From: Pseudomonas oryzihabitans
Lineage (GTDB): Bacteria; Pseudomonadota; Gammaproteobacteria; Pseudomonadales; Pseudomonadaceae
Assembly: GCF_007665395.1 (NCBI RefSeq)
Contig: NZ_VDND01000004.1
Span: 1-64,000, forward strand
Length of the DNA: 64,000 nt
Reading direction: 5' to 3'
Shown here: one piece after another, positions 15,800 through 28,733 of the stretch
How positions within the stretch are numbered: the stretch's first letter is position 1
Layout of the letters: each line of letters starts with the position of its first letter
The notes under the pieces: generated by a model
The model's input: only the letters and a program-made list of their open reading frames with translations
Databases searched by the model: none
Told to the model about the DNA's origin: nothing
Translations under genes and position numbers: made by a program

Positions 15800-17737
15800 A
15801 TGGGTGATCAATTCTTCGCCAGCGGCCGCCAGTTGGACGTGATCTGCCTCGGACGCCTGGGTGTCGATCTCTATGCCCAGCAGATCGGCGCTCCGCTGGA
15901 AGATGTCGGCAGCTTCGCCAAGTACCTCGGGGGCTCCTCCGCCAACATCGCCTTCGGCACCGCACGCCTGGGGCTGAAGTCGGCGATGCTGACCCGGGTC
16001 GGCGACGACCACATGGGGCGCTTCCTGACCCGTGCCCTGCAACGCGAAGGCTGCGACACCCGCGGCATCACCGTGGATCGCGAGCGGCTGACCGCCATGG
16101 TGCTGCTGGGCATCAAGGACCGCGAGACCTTCCCCCTGGTGTTCTACCGCGAGAATTGCGCCGACATGGCGCTGGGCGCGGAGGACATCGACGAGGCCTT
16201 CATCGCCAGCGCCAAGGCGCTGTTGATCACCGGTACCCACTTCTCCACCGAGGGGGTGTTCCAGGCCAGCAGTCGGGCCCTGGACTATGCCGAGCGCCAC
16301 GGCGTGAAGCGGGTGCTGGACATCGATTACCGCCCGGTGCTCTGGGGCCTGACCGGCAAGGCCGATGGCGAGACCCGCTTCATCGCCAGCGCCGAGGTCA
16401 GCGCCCATGTGCAGCGCATCCTGCCGCGCTTCGACTTGGTGGTGGGCACCGAGGAGGAATTCCAGATCGCCGGGGGCAGCGAAGACCTGCTCACCGCCCT
16501 GCGGCGGGTGCGCGAGGTGACCGCGGCGACGCTGGTGGTCAAGCTCGGCGCCCAGGGCTGCACGGTGCTCCATGGCGCCATCCCGGCGCGGCTGGAGGAG
16601 GGCGAGATCCATCGCGGCATCCGCGTCGAGGTGCTCAATGTGCTGGGCGCCGGCGATGCCTTCATGTCCGGCTTCCTGCGCGGCTGGCTCACCGGCGGCG
16701 ACGATGCCCAGTGCTGCCGGCTGGCCAATGCCTGCGGCGGCCTGGTGGTGTCGCGCCATGCCTGCGCCCCGGCCATGCCGACCCTGGCGGAGCTGGACTA
16801 TCTGTTCGCCAGCCCGGTGCCCATCACCCGGCCGGATCTGGATGCCACGCTCAATCGCCTGCATCGGGTCGGCACCCTGCAGCGCGACTGGCGCCCGCTG
16901 TTCATCTTCGCCTTCGACCACCGCTACCAACTGGTGGAGGCCGCCCAGCAGGTGGGGGCCGATCCGGCGCGGATCCCGGCGCTCAAGGCGTTGTTCGTCC
17001 AGGCCATCGAGCAGGTCGAGGCGGATCTGACCCGGCAGGGCGTGGCGGCGGATGTCGGGCTGCTGGCCGACGAGCGCTTCGGCCAGGATGCCCTGAATGC
17101 CGCCACCGGCCGCGGCTGGTGGGTGGCGCGGCCGGTGGAATTGCAGAATTCGCGGCCGCTGGCCTTCGAGCACGGTCGCTCGGTGGGCAGCACCCTGCTG
17201 AGCTGGCCGAGCGAGCAGATCGTCAAGTGCCTGGTGCAATTCCATCCCGACGACGAGCCCTTGTTGCGCCTGGAGCAGGAGGCCCAGCTCAAGGGCCTGT
17301 ACCAGGCCGTCCAGGCCAGTGGCCATGCGCTGCTGCTGGAGGTCATTCCGCCCAAGCAGCATGCCTCCCAGCGACCGGACGTGCTCTACCGGGCCATCAA
17401 GCGGCTGTACAACCTGGGCATCTATCCGGAGTGGTGGAAGATCGAGGCCCAGCCGGCGGCGGTCTGGCAGCAACTCGACGACCTGATCGCCGAACGCGAT
17501 CCCCATTGCCAGGGCGTGGTGCTGCTGGGGCTGAATGCGCCGGCGGAAGACCTGGCCGAGGGCTTCCGCCAGGCCCGCGCCAGCCAGCGTTGCCAGGGCT
17601 TCGCCGTGGGCCGGACCATCTTCGGCCAGCCGAGCCGAGCCTGGCTGGCCGGCGAGATCGACGACGCCGGGCTGATCGCGCAGATCCGCGGCAACTTCGA
17701 ATTCCTGATCCAGGCCTGGCGCGACGCCCGCGCCTGA
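15800..17737 (+). CDS. iolC: IolC, 5-dehydro-2-deoxygluconokinase fused to a DUF2090 domain
   Basis: 645 residues in two parts. Residues 1-310 are a PfkB-type kinase (GGSSANIAFGTARLG; NVLGAGDAF with catalytic Asp286), which phosphorylates 5-dehydro-2-deoxygluconate. Residues about 330-645 are a DUF2090 domain (FIFAFDHRYQL near its start, GFAVGRTIFGQP near its end), a TIM-barrel resembling the aldolase IolJ that acts on the kinase product. The fusion is common in proteobacteria and could couple phosphorylation to cleavage into malonate semialdehyde and DHAP. ATG 15800 follows CAGGAG. First gene of the iol operon, under the IolR site and an Hfq/Crc-type motif. Confidence 0.95.
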   Translation: MGDQFFASGRQLDVICLGRLGVDLYAQQIGAPLEDVGSFAKYLGGSSANIAFGTARLGLKSAMLTRVGDDHMGRFLTRALQREGCDTRGITVDRERLTAMVLLGIKDRETFPLVFYRENCADMALGAEDIDEAFIASAKALLITGTHFSTEGVFQASSRALDYAERHGVKRVLDIDYRPVLWGLTGKADGETRFIASAEVSAHVQRILPRFDLVVGTEEEFQIAGGSEDLLTALRRVREVTAATLVVKLGAQGCTVLHGAIPARLEEGEIHRGIRVEVLNVLGAGDAFMSGFLRGWLTGGDDAQCCRLANACGGLVVSRHACAPAMPTLAELDYLFASPVPITRPDLDATLNRLHRVGTLQRDWRPLFIFAFDHRYQLVEAAQQVGADPARIPALKALFVQAIEQVEADLTRQGVAADVGLLADERFGQDALNAATGRGWWVARPVELQNSRPLAFEHGRSVGSTLLSWPSEQIVKCLVQFHPDDEPLLRLEQEAQLKGLYQAVQASGHALLLEVIPPKQHASQRPDVLYRAIKRLYNLGIYPEWWKIEAQPAAVWQQLDDLIAERDPHCQGVVLLGLNAPAEDLAEGFRQARASQRCQGFAVGRTIFGQPSRAWLAGEIDDAGLIAQIRGNFEFLIQAWRDARA

Positions 17738-17762
17738 TCGCCACCCGACGAGCAAGGCTGAC

Positions 17763-18662
17763 ATGACCGCACAACAACAACTCAAGATCGGCATCAACCC
17801 CATTTCCTGGGCCAACGACGACCTGCCGGCGCTGGGCGGTGACACCCCGCTTGCGACCATCCTGCGCGAGGGCAAGGAGATCGGCTTCCAGGGTTTCGAG
17901 CTGGGCGGCAAGTTTCCCAGCGAGCCCAGGGCCCTGGGCGAGGTGCTCGGCCAACACGACTTGGAGCTGGTCTCCGGCTGGTATTCCAGCGGCCTGGCCC
18001 ATCGCGACGTGGAGACCGAGATCGAGGCGATCCGCCCGCACTGCCGGCTGCTGGCCGAGAATGGCGCCAAGGTGCTGGTCTATGGCGAGGTGGCCGGCTC
18101 CATCCAGGGCCAGCGCGTTCCGCTGATCGAACGGCCGCGTTTCCACAGCGACGCCGCCTGGCAGGCCTATGCCGAGAAGCTCGACCGCCTGGCCGCCTTC
18201 ACCCTCGGCCAGGGCCTGCGCCTGGCCTACCACCACCACATGGGCGCCTACGTGGAGTCGCCCGAGGACATCGCCCGCTTGATGGCGCTGACCTCCAAGG
18301 ACGTCGGCCTGCTGTTCGATGCCGGCCACTGCTACATGGGTGGCGGCGATCCGCTGAGCGTGCTGCAGCAGCACCTCGACCGGGTCTGTCACGTGCACTT
18401 CAAGGATGTGCGCAAGGCCGTGGTGCAGCTGGCGCGCAACAACCAGTGGAGCTTCCCGGACTGCATCCTCAACGGCACCTTCACCGTGCCGGGCGACGGC
18501 GACATCGATTTCTCGGCGCTGCTCAAGGTGCTGGTGGCCGGCGGCTACCAGGGCTGGCTGGTGGTGGAAGCCGAGCAGGATCCGGCCGTGGCGCCGGCCT
18601 ACGAATACGCCAAGAAGGGCTACGACCATCTGCGCCAGCTGGTGGCGCAGGCCACCGCCTGA
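17763..18662 (+). CDS. iolE: IolE, 2-keto-myo-inositol (inosose) dehydratase
   Basis: 299 residues, the usual IolE length. It opens KIGINPISWANDDLPALGG, characteristic of IolE. Metal ligands of the TIM-barrel are expected at LAYHHHMGAYVE, LLFDAGHCYMGG, CHVHFKDVR and the VVEAEQDP segment. It dehydrates scyllo-inosose to 3D-trihydroxycyclohexane-1,2-dione, the IolD substrate. It lies 25 bp after iolC and 11 bp before iolB, clearly within the same operon. Confidence 0.96.
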   Translation: MTAQQQLKIGINPISWANDDLPALGGDTPLATILREGKEIGFQGFELGGKFPSEPRALGEVLGQHDLELVSGWYSSGLAHRDVETEIEAIRPHCRLLAENGAKVLVYGEVAGSIQGQRVPLIERPRFHSDAAWQAYAEKLDRLAAFTLGQGLRLAYHHHMGAYVESPEDIARLMALTSKDVGLLFDAGHCYMGGGDPLSVLQQHLDRVCHVHFKDVRKAVVQLARNNQWSFPDCILNGTFTVPGDGDIDFSALLKVLVAGGYQGWLVVEAEQDPAVAPAYEYAKKGYDHLRQLVAQATA

Positions 18663-18673
18663 GGAGACTTGCG

Positions 18674-19489
18674 ATGAATCTGCTCGTCAAAGCCGACCGT
18701 AATGCCCGCGACATCGTCAGCGTACCGGCCGGTGCCCTGGACTACGTCGGCTTCGCCGCCCATCGCCTGCAACCGGGGGAATCGCTGCCGGTGGTGGCGG
18801 GTGATCGGGAAGTCTGCATCGTGCTGCTCAGCGGCGGCGCCAGTATCGAAGGCGGTCATCCACAGCTGGGCGACTTCGCCTGGCGGGGGCTGGCCGGTCG
18901 CCAGAGCGTCTTCGAGGACGTCTCGCCCTATGCCGCCTACCTGCCGCCCGGCAGCGAGGCCCGGGTGACCGCCGACAGCGCCGCCGAAATCGCCGTCTGC
19001 ACCTCGCCCGGCAATCCAGTGGTGGCAGACCGGCTGCCGCCGCGGCTGATCGAGCCGGCGAGCTTGGCGCGCTCCACCCGCGGCAAGGGCGCCAATACCC
19101 GCTACGTCTGCGACATCCTGCCGGACACGGCGGCGGCCCATTCGCTGCTGGTGGTGGAGGTGCGCACCCCGTCCGGGCATTCCTCCAGCTATCCGCCCCA
19201 TCGCCATGACCGCGACAACCTGCCGGAGGAGAGCCTGCTGGAGGAGTCCTACTACCACCGCATCGATCCGGGCCAGGGCTTCGTCTTCCAGCGCGTCTAC
19301 ACCGACGAGCGCGACCTGGACCAGGCCATGGCGGTGGAAGACCACGACGTGGTGCTGGTGCCGCGTGGCTACCACCCGGTCAGCGTGCCCTATGGCTACC
19401 AGTCCTATTACCTCAACGTGATGGCCGGGCCCAAGCGCGTCTGGAAATTCCACAACGATCCGCAGCACGAGTGGCTGCTGACCCGGTAA
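18674..19489 (+). CDS. iolB: IolB, 5-deoxy-glucuronate isomerase
   Basis: 271 residues, a two-lobed cupin protein of the KduI/IolB family. The metal-site signature is the SSYPPHRHDRDNLP segment (about 175-188) followed by LEESYYHRIDP, and a later VPRGYHPV. It converts 5-deoxyglucuronate, formed by IolD, into 5-dehydro-2-deoxygluconate for IolC. ATG 18674 has a strong GAGGAG. Tight spacing places it in the operon. Confidence 0.96.
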   Translation: MNLLVKADRNARDIVSVPAGALDYVGFAAHRLQPGESLPVVAGDREVCIVLLSGGASIEGGHPQLGDFAWRGLAGRQSVFEDVSPYAAYLPPGSEARVTADSAAEIAVCTSPGNPVVADRLPPRLIEPASLARSTRGKGANTRYVCDILPDTAAAHSLLVVEVRTPSGHSSSYPPHRHDRDNLPEESLLEESYYHRIDPGQGFVFQRVYTDERDLDQAMAVEDHDVVLVPRGYHPVSVPYGYQSYYLNVMAGPKRVWKFHNDPQHEWLLTR

Positions 19490-19540
19490 CCCCCTTTCGC
19501 CTTCGCCATGCGGCGACCCCAGGACACGAGGATTCAGGAC

Positions 19541-21040
<1,500 letters not shown>

Positions 21041-21064
21041 CCCCTTCACACCGCCGGAGCTGCC

Positions 21065-21904
21065 ATGAGTCGACCCCTGCGTTTCGCCCTCAACCGCATG
21101 GTGGCGCCGTCCCTCGCGCTGCCGGCCTTTCTCCAGCTGACGCGGCAACTGGGCTGCGATGCGGTGGAGATCCGCAACGATCTCCCCGGCATCGAGCTGG
21201 CGGATGGCACCCCGGCAGACGAGGTACGGGCGCTGTGCCAGGCCGCGGGCGTGCGCATCCTGTCGATCAATGCGCTCTATCCCTTCGACGTCTGGAACGC
21301 CGAGCGCCGCGCCCAGGCGCTTGAGCTTGCGGCCTATGCCCAGGCCTGCGGCGCCGAGGGCCTGGTGCTCTGCCCGCTCAACGATAGTGGTGACCACCGC
21401 GACGCGGCCCAGCGCGCCCGGGACCTGCGTACCGCCCTGAGCGAGCTGGCGCCGATCCTGCGCGAGTATGGCGTGCTGGGCTTCGTCGAGCCGCTGGGTT
21501 TCCCGGAGAGCGCGCTGCGCCTCAAGCGCCAGGCGGTGGAGGCCATCCGCGCCATTGGCGGCCTCGACGTCTTCCGCCTGGTACACGATACCTTCCACCA
21601 CCACCTGGCCTGCGAGACCGAGTATTTCGCCGAACTGACCGGGCTGGTGCATATTTCCGGGGTCGACGACGCCGGCCTGCCGGTCGAGCAACTGCGCGAT
21701 GCCCATCGGGTGCTGGTGGGTGCAGCCGACCGCCTGGGCAATGCGGCCCAGCTCGAGCGCCTGCTGGAAGACGGCTATCGCGGTGCGCTGTCCTTCGAAC
21801 CCTTCGCCGCCTGTGTCCATGCGCTACCCGATGTGGCGCCGGCATTGGCGCAGAGCATGCGCCTGCTCCAGGAGCGGCTAGGCTGCGCCGTGGCGACGGC
21901 GTGA
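21065..21904 (+). CDS. iolI: IolI-like 2-keto-myo-inositol isomerase
   Basis: 279 residues, equal to the usual IolI length. It opens with RFALNRMVAPSLALPAFL, the IolI-type start, and shows the TIM-barrel metal ligands FVEPLGFPE, LVHDTFHHHLA, VHISGVDD and SFEPFA. IolI isomerises 2-keto-myo-inositol (inosose) to another ketoinositol, linking D-chiro- or scyllo-inositol to the pathway. It is 24 bp after iolA and 39 bp before iolD, and its stop is followed by an Hfq/Crc-type motif in the iolD leader. Confidence 0.88.
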   Translation: MSRPLRFALNRMVAPSLALPAFLQLTRQLGCDAVEIRNDLPGIELADGTPADEVRALCQAAGVRILSINALYPFDVWNAERRAQALELAAYAQACGAEGLVLCPLNDSGDHRDAAQRARDLRTALSELAPILREYGVLGFVEPLGFPESALRLKRQAVEAIRAIGGLDVFRLVHDTFHHHLACETEYFAELTGLVHISGVDDAGLPVEQLRDAHRVLVGAADRLGNAAQLERLLEDGYRGALSFEPFAACVHALPDVAPALAQSMRLLQERLGCAVATA

Positions 21905-21926
21905 GCGGCCCGCCCGCGACTTCCAT

Positions 21927-21934
21927 AACAACAA
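21927..21934 (+). promoter_or_regulatory. AANAANAA catabolite motif before iolD
   Basis: AACAACAA overlaps the ribosome binding site AAGGTG 9 nt before the iolD ATG. It is an internal operon position, which would allow separate repression of IolD synthesis. Confidence 0.55.
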
Positions 21935-21943
21935 GGTGAATCC

Positions 21944-24935
<2,992 letters not shown>

Positions 24936-25120
24936 CCGCCGGCGAGCGTCATCGGGTGTGTCATCGCTGGCTGGGAAACAGCCTTGGCCGGGCCTTTTTG
25001 TGATCCGGCCGAGGTTTCAGCCCGGCCCGCTAGGCAGGTGGGCACCGGCCGGTGATAGCGTGCTGGCGCCTGTTTCGCTGGTCCGCCGAGTAATCTGCAT
25101 ATTTTTTCCATAGCGTTTGT

Positions 25121-25140
25121 ATTGGAAATAAAATTCCAAT
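25121..25140. promoter_or_regulatory. IolR operator, perfect palindrome, before the binding-protein unit
   Basis: ATTGGAA-N6-TTCCAAT is a perfect palindrome containing GGAA-N6-TTCC. A third half-site TTCC lies 18 bp upstream (25106). A TAAAAT -10 candidate (25129-25134) lies within the operator, with TTCCAT 17 bp upstream as -35, so bound IolR would cover the promoter. Confidence 0.78.
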
Positions 25141-25199
25141 AGAGTGGTTTCAGGTAGCTGCACGAACACGACCTTGCGCCGCTCGGCCAAGGCGTAACC

Positions 25200-25210
25200 A
25201 ACAAGAACAA
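25200..25210 (+). promoter_or_regulatory. AANAANAA catabolite motif before the 25228 ORF
   Basis: AACAAGAACAA holds two overlapping AANAANAA matches. It is 18 nt before the ATG at 25228 rather than next to the binding-protein gene at 25521. Confidence 0.5.
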
Positions 25211-25227
25211 GATCAGGTGCCGTCCCC

Positions 25228-25392
25228 ATGAAGACTTCCGTATCCCCTGCGGTCAACTCCAGCCCCGCGTCCGACCTCACCCCGCCCCTGCCGGCCATCC
25301 TGGGGTGGCTGCTCCGGCTGTGCAGTCACGAGCGCTCGGACGCCGTGATCGGCGCCATGCCCGGCGCGCCCGTCCTCTACCGCCTCAAGTGA
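25228..25392 (+). CDS. possible 54-residue leader peptide upstream of the inositol-binding protein
   Basis: Open frame from ATG 25228 to TGA 25390-25392 encoding 54 residues (MKTSVSPAVNSS start, GWLLRLCSHERSD in the middle). No known family is recognised, and the ribosome binding site is weak (CAGGTG). It lies just downstream of the IolR operator and an AANAANAA motif and ends 128 bp before the binding-protein gene. A second unassigned frame occupies the same position in front of iatA. It could be a translated leader or a chance frame. Confidence 0.35.
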   Translation: MKTSVSPAVNSSPASDLTPPLPAILGWLLRLCSHERSDAVIGAMPGAPVLYRLK

Positions 25393-25520
25393 CGCCCGCC
25401 TGACCTGATCGCGAGTACCCCTCGAGGCCGGGCCGAGCGTGCCTGGCCTCTTGCCTGCGGGTGCCTCGCGTCGGCCCAGCGCTGCCCCTTCGCCATCCCG
25501 CCCAGAACGGAGTTTCGTCC

Positions 25521-26450
25521 ATGCCTTGCAAACCTCGCCTTGCCGCCCTTGCCGTGTCCCTGCTGCTGGCCAGCACCTCGGTGCTCGCCGATATGAAGAT
25601 CGGCGTGAGCATGCCCACCTTCGACGACAACTATCTGACCTACCTGCGCGAAAACATGAGCAAGAAAGCCAAGCAGGACGGTATCGAGTTGCAGTTCGAG
25701 GATGCCCGCAACGATGTGGTCAAGCAGCTGAACCAGGTGCAGAGCTTTCTCAGCCAGAAGGTCGATGCGGTGATCGTCAATCCGGTGGATACCGCGGCCA
25801 CGCGCAACCTGATCGAGTCGGCGACCAAGGCGGGTATTCCCCTGGTGTTCGTCAACCGCAAGCCGAACGACCCCAAGTTGCCTGCCGGGGTGGTGACGGT
25901 GACGTCCAATGACCTGGAGGCCGGGCATCTGCAGGCGCAGTACATCGCCGATAAGCTGGGCGGCAAGGGGCAGGTGGCGATCCTGCTGGGTGAACTGTCC
26001 AACAACTCGACCCAGGTGCGGACGGCGGGTTTCAAGGAAATCCTCGCCAAGTATCCCAACATCAAGATCGTCGAGGAGCAGACCGGCATGTGGCTGCGTG
26101 ACAAGGGCATGGACCTGACCAGCAACTGGCTGCTGGCGGGCAAGGAGATCGATGGCATCCTGTCGAACAACGACGAGATGGCCATAGGCGCGGCCATGGC
26201 GCTCAAGCAGGCCGGCAAGAAGGACGTCCTGGTCGGCGGCGTGGACGGAACGCCCGATGCCCTGGCGGCCATCAAGCGCGGCCTAATGGCCGCGTCGGTG
26301 TACCAGGATGCGCGCGGCCAGGCCGAAGGGGCGATCAACGCCGCGGAAAAGCTGGCGAAGAAGGAAAGCGTCGACCAGAACGTGACCATTCCCTACCGGC
26401 TCATCACCGCGGAGAACGTGGCGGAATTCCAGGCCATGCTCAAGCAGTAG
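25521..26450 (+). CDS. periplasmic inositol/sugar-binding protein of an ABC transporter
   Basis: 309 residues of the ribose-binding-type Peripla_BP_4 family. A signal peptide covers residues 1-23 (hydrophobic core AALAVSLLLAS, cleavage after VLA). The mature part begins DMKIGVSMPTFDDNYLTYL, and shows the NPVDTAATRNLIE, FVNRKP and SNNDEMAIGAAMAL signatures. It should deliver myo-inositol (or an isomer) to the permease at 28734. Start 25521 (RBS CGGAG) is chosen because it begins the signal peptide. It forms its own IolR-site transcription unit ended by a terminator at 26555. Confidence 0.9.
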   Translation: MPCKPRLAALAVSLLLASTSVLADMKIGVSMPTFDDNYLTYLRENMSKKAKQDGIELQFEDARNDVVKQLNQVQSFLSQKVDAVIVNPVDTAATRNLIESATKAGIPLVFVNRKPNDPKLPAGVVTVTSNDLEAGHLQAQYIADKLGGKGQVAILLGELSNNSTQVRTAGFKEILAKYPNIKIVEEQTGMWLRDKGMDLTSNWLLAGKEIDGILSNNDEMAIGAAMALKQAGKKDVLVGGVDGTPDALAAIKRGLMAASVYQDARGQAEGAINAAEKLAKKESVDQNVTIPYRLITAENVAEFQAMLKQ

Positions 26451-26554
26451 CACGCCGGGACTCAGGCGGCCCGCGGCGGTCGCCCGAGGGGGAGGCTGGT
26501 CCGCACCCTCCGCTAGACAACTACCGGTCTCTGCAGCAGGCCGCACTGCGCCAG

Positions 26555-26581
26555 AAAGGCTCCCGATCGGGGGCCTTTTTT
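26555..26581 (+). terminator. terminator after the binding-protein gene
   Basis: AAGGCTCCCG / CGGGGGCCTT hairpin with one G-T pair and a T run, about 105 bp beyond the stop at 26450. It separates this unit from the next IolR-controlled unit. Confidence 0.85.
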
Positions 26582-26624
26582 CATGGGCGTGCGAAAGCAT
26601 AAAAATTCCAAAAAGATATTGACT

Positions 26625-26638
26625 GGAAAATAATTTCC
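26625..26638. promoter_or_regulatory. IolR operator before the ATPase/permease unit
   Basis: GGAA-AATAAT-TTCC matches the full consensus. A TTCC half-site lies 19 bp upstream (26606), as at the 25121 site. AATAAT inside the operator with TTCCAA (26606-26611) 17 bp upstream is a plausible promoter, again covered by the operator. Confidence 0.75.
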
Positions 26639-26696
26639 AATCAAAGTCGGGCTATGGGTAGCTGCCTTGGGCCTCGTCCCGGGTAGCCGCTACGAC

Positions 26697-26707
26697 AACA
26701 ATAAGAA
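26697..26707 (+). promoter_or_regulatory. AANAANAA catabolite motif before the 26717 ORF
   Basis: AACAATAAGAA has two overlapping matches to AANAANAA and abuts the ribosome binding site AAGAAGG, 10 nt before the ATG at 26717. Confidence 0.55.
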
Positions 26708-26716
26708 GGTGTGATC

Positions 26717-27076
26717 ATGACGTCCGCTCGCTTGGCGCTCGTGCTTGTCCGCATTCCGCTCCCTGGCTGCCCGGGTCCGTTGCTGACCCTCAGCGGTGTC
26801 GCCACGGTGGAGTTGCCGGTCCGCCTCGGCCTCGACGCCACTCCGGCCCCCAGCGCCACCACCCGGCAAAACGCCGAGTCCAGCCGCGCCAACGGCATTC
26901 CCCCGGTTTCTGTCGGCCGCTGCGCGCAGGTCAGCAGCCGTCCCGCCGGCCTCTTCGTCGACACCCAGGAGCGCGCCGGCGGCGCTCAGCCGCCGGTCGT
27001 CTCGCGGCCGGGTGCTCCCCGGGTCGCGCGCCACCTCGTCACCCCTGACAACCCTCAGCAGTTCCAGCGTCTATGA
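26717..27076 (+). CDS. unassigned frame with a good start site upstream of iatA
   Basis: ATG 26717 has a well-placed AAGAAGG and runs 119 codons to TGA 27074-27076. The product is rich in Pro, Arg, Ser and Val, with a hydrophobic N-terminus (ARLALVLVRIPLPG) but no known domain; third-position GC is only moderately high. It ends 47 bp before iatA, in the same position relative to the operator as the small frame at 25228. It could be a leader or a decayed gene, or high-GC chance. No other gene is visible in 26451-27122. Confidence 0.4.
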   Translation: MTSARLALVLVRIPLPGCPGPLLTLSGVATVELPVRLGLDATPAPSATTRQNAESSRANGIPPVSVGRCAQVSSRPAGLFVDTQERAGGAQPPVVSRPGAPRVARHLVTPDNPQQFQRL

Positions 27077-27122
27077 CTGAAGCCGCGAGCGGCCCTGGGT
27101 GGCTCGCGAGGAGATCCCGATC

Positions 27123-28673
27123 ATGCTCAGTTCTGCCACCACCGCGGTGCCCGACGTCCCGCCAGCCGCCGCTTCCAGCGACTACCTGCTCGAAATCGTC
27201 GACGTCACCAAGGAGTTTCCCGGCGTCAAGGCGCTCTCCCACGTCCAGTTGCGGGTGCGGCCGGGCACGGTGCTGGCGCTGATGGGCGAGAACGGCGCGG
27301 GCAAGTCCACGCTGATGAAGATCATCGCCGGCATCTACCAGCCCGACGCCGGCGAGATCCGCCTGCGCGGCGCGCCGGTGCGCTTCGAGACGCCGCTGCA
27401 GGCGCTGCAGTCGGGCATCGCCATGATCCATCAGGAACTCAACCTGATGCCCTTCATGACCATCGCCGAGAACATCTGGCTGGGCCGCGAGCCGCTCAAT
27501 GCGCTGCACCTGGTGGATCACGGCAGGATGCGCCGCCAGACCCAGGCGCTGCTCGACCGGCTGCGCATCCGCCTGGACCCCGACGAGGCGGTGGGCGAGT
27601 TGTCCATCGCCGGGCGGCAGATGGTGGAGATCGCCAAGGCGGTGTCCTATGACAGCGATGTGCTGATCATGGACGAGCCGACCTCGGCCATCACCGAGAC
27701 CGAGGTGGCGCACCTGTTCTCGATCATCGCCGACCTCAAGGCCCAGGGTAAGGGCATCGTCTACATCACCCACAAGATGGACGAGGTGTTCCAGATCGCC
27801 GATGAGGTGGCGGTGTTCCGCGATGGCCAGTACATCGGCCTGCAGCGCGCCGACAGCCTGAATGGCGACGGCCTGATCACCATGATGGTGGGCCGCGAGC
27901 TGAACCAGCTGTTTCCCGAGCGCACGGCGCCGCGCCAGGAGGTCTTGCTGGCGGTGCGCGACCTGGGCCTGGACGGGGTGTTCTCCGGCGTCTCCTTCGA
28001 CCTGCACGCCGGCGAGGTGCTGGGCATCGCCGGGCTGATGGGCTCGGGGCGCACCAATGTCGCCGAGACCCTGTTCGGCGTGACCCCGGCCACGGCGGGG
28101 GAGATCCGCATCGATGGCCAGTCGGTGCGCATGAGCGATCCTCACTTGGCGATCCAGAAGGGCCTGGCGCTGCTCACCGAGGATCGCAAGGACACCGGCA
28201 TCTTTTCCTGCCTGACGGTGGGGGAAAACATGGAGGTCGCGGTGCTGCCCGGCTTCGCCCGCGCCGGCTTCGTCCAGCAGGGGCGGCTGGATCTGCTCTG
28301 CGAGGAGATGCGCAAGCAGTTGCGGGTGAAGACCCCTTCGCTGGACCAGTGCATCGCCAATCTCTCCGGCGGTAACCAGCAGAAGGCGCTGATCGCCCGC
28401 TGGCTGATGACCCAGCCGCGCATCCTGATCCTCGACGAACCCACCCGCGGCATCGACGTGGGGGCCAAGGCCGAGATCTACCGGCTGATCGCCAAGCTGG
28501 CCGCCGAGGGTCTGGCGGTGATCATGATTTCGTCCGAGTTGCCCGAGGTGCTGGGCATGAGCGACCGGGTGATGGTGATGCACGAGGGCACCGTCACCGG
28601 CTTCCTCGACCGCAGCGAAGCCACCCAGGAGCGGGTCATGCACCTGGCCTCGGGCAATCCCGTCCTGCACTAG
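27123..28673 (+). CDS. iatA: inositol/sugar ABC transporter, two-domain ATPase
   Basis: 516 residues in the fused CUT2 layout. Domain 1 (about 25-255): Walker [10 protein letters not shown], signature [13 protein letters not shown], Walker [10 protein letters not shown]. Domain 2 (about 270-510): degenerate Walker [10 protein letters not shown], strong signature [13 protein letters not shown], and [15 protein letters not shown]. The degenerate second P-loop is normal for RbsA/MglA-type subunits. ATG 27123 has GAGGAG; a GTG at 27099 would add eight residues. It powers import by the permease at 28734 with the binding protein at 25521. Name iatA by analogy to the Caulobacter inositol transporter. 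Confidence 0.9.
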   Translation: MLSSATTAVPDVPPAAASSDYLLEIVDVTKEFPGVKALSHVQLRVRPGTVLALMGENGAGKSTLMKIIAGIYQPDAGEIRLRGAPVRFETPLQALQSGIAMIHQELNLMPFMTIAENIWLGREPLNALHLVDHGRMRRQTQALLDRLRIRLDPDEAVGELSIAGRQMVEIAKAVSYDSDVLIMDEPTSAITETEVAHLFSIIADLKAQGKGIVYITHKMDEVFQIADEVAVFRDGQYIGLQRADSLNGDGLITMMVGRELNQLFPERTAPRQEVLLAVRDLGLDGVFSGVSFDLHAGEVLGIAGLMGSGRTNVAETLFGVTPATAGEIRIDGQSVRMSDPHLAIQKGLALLTEDRKDTGIFSCLTVGENMEVAVLPGFARAGFVQQGRLDLLCEEMRKQLRVKTPSLDQCIANLSGGNQQKALIARWLMTQPRILILDEPTRGIDVGAKAEIYRLIAKLAAEGLAVIMISSELPEVLGMSDRVMVMHEGTVTGFLDRSEATQERVMHLASGNPVLH

Positions 28674-28733
28674 AACGCCTGACCCACGGCGGGCTCCTGC
28701 CCGCCGCTCCCGGCATACAAGAGGTAGAACAAG

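Noticed and set aside
15725..18070. 781-codon minus-strand frame across iolC-iolE
   Set aside because: Antisense of strongly conserved kinase and dehydratase genes, Gly/Arg/Gln-rich with no domain, no ribosome binding site; an effect of high GC.
24936..25110. Strong terminator after iolG
   Set aside because: Only a 4-bp hairpin GGCT/AGCC with a later T run is visible, too weak for a separate entry.
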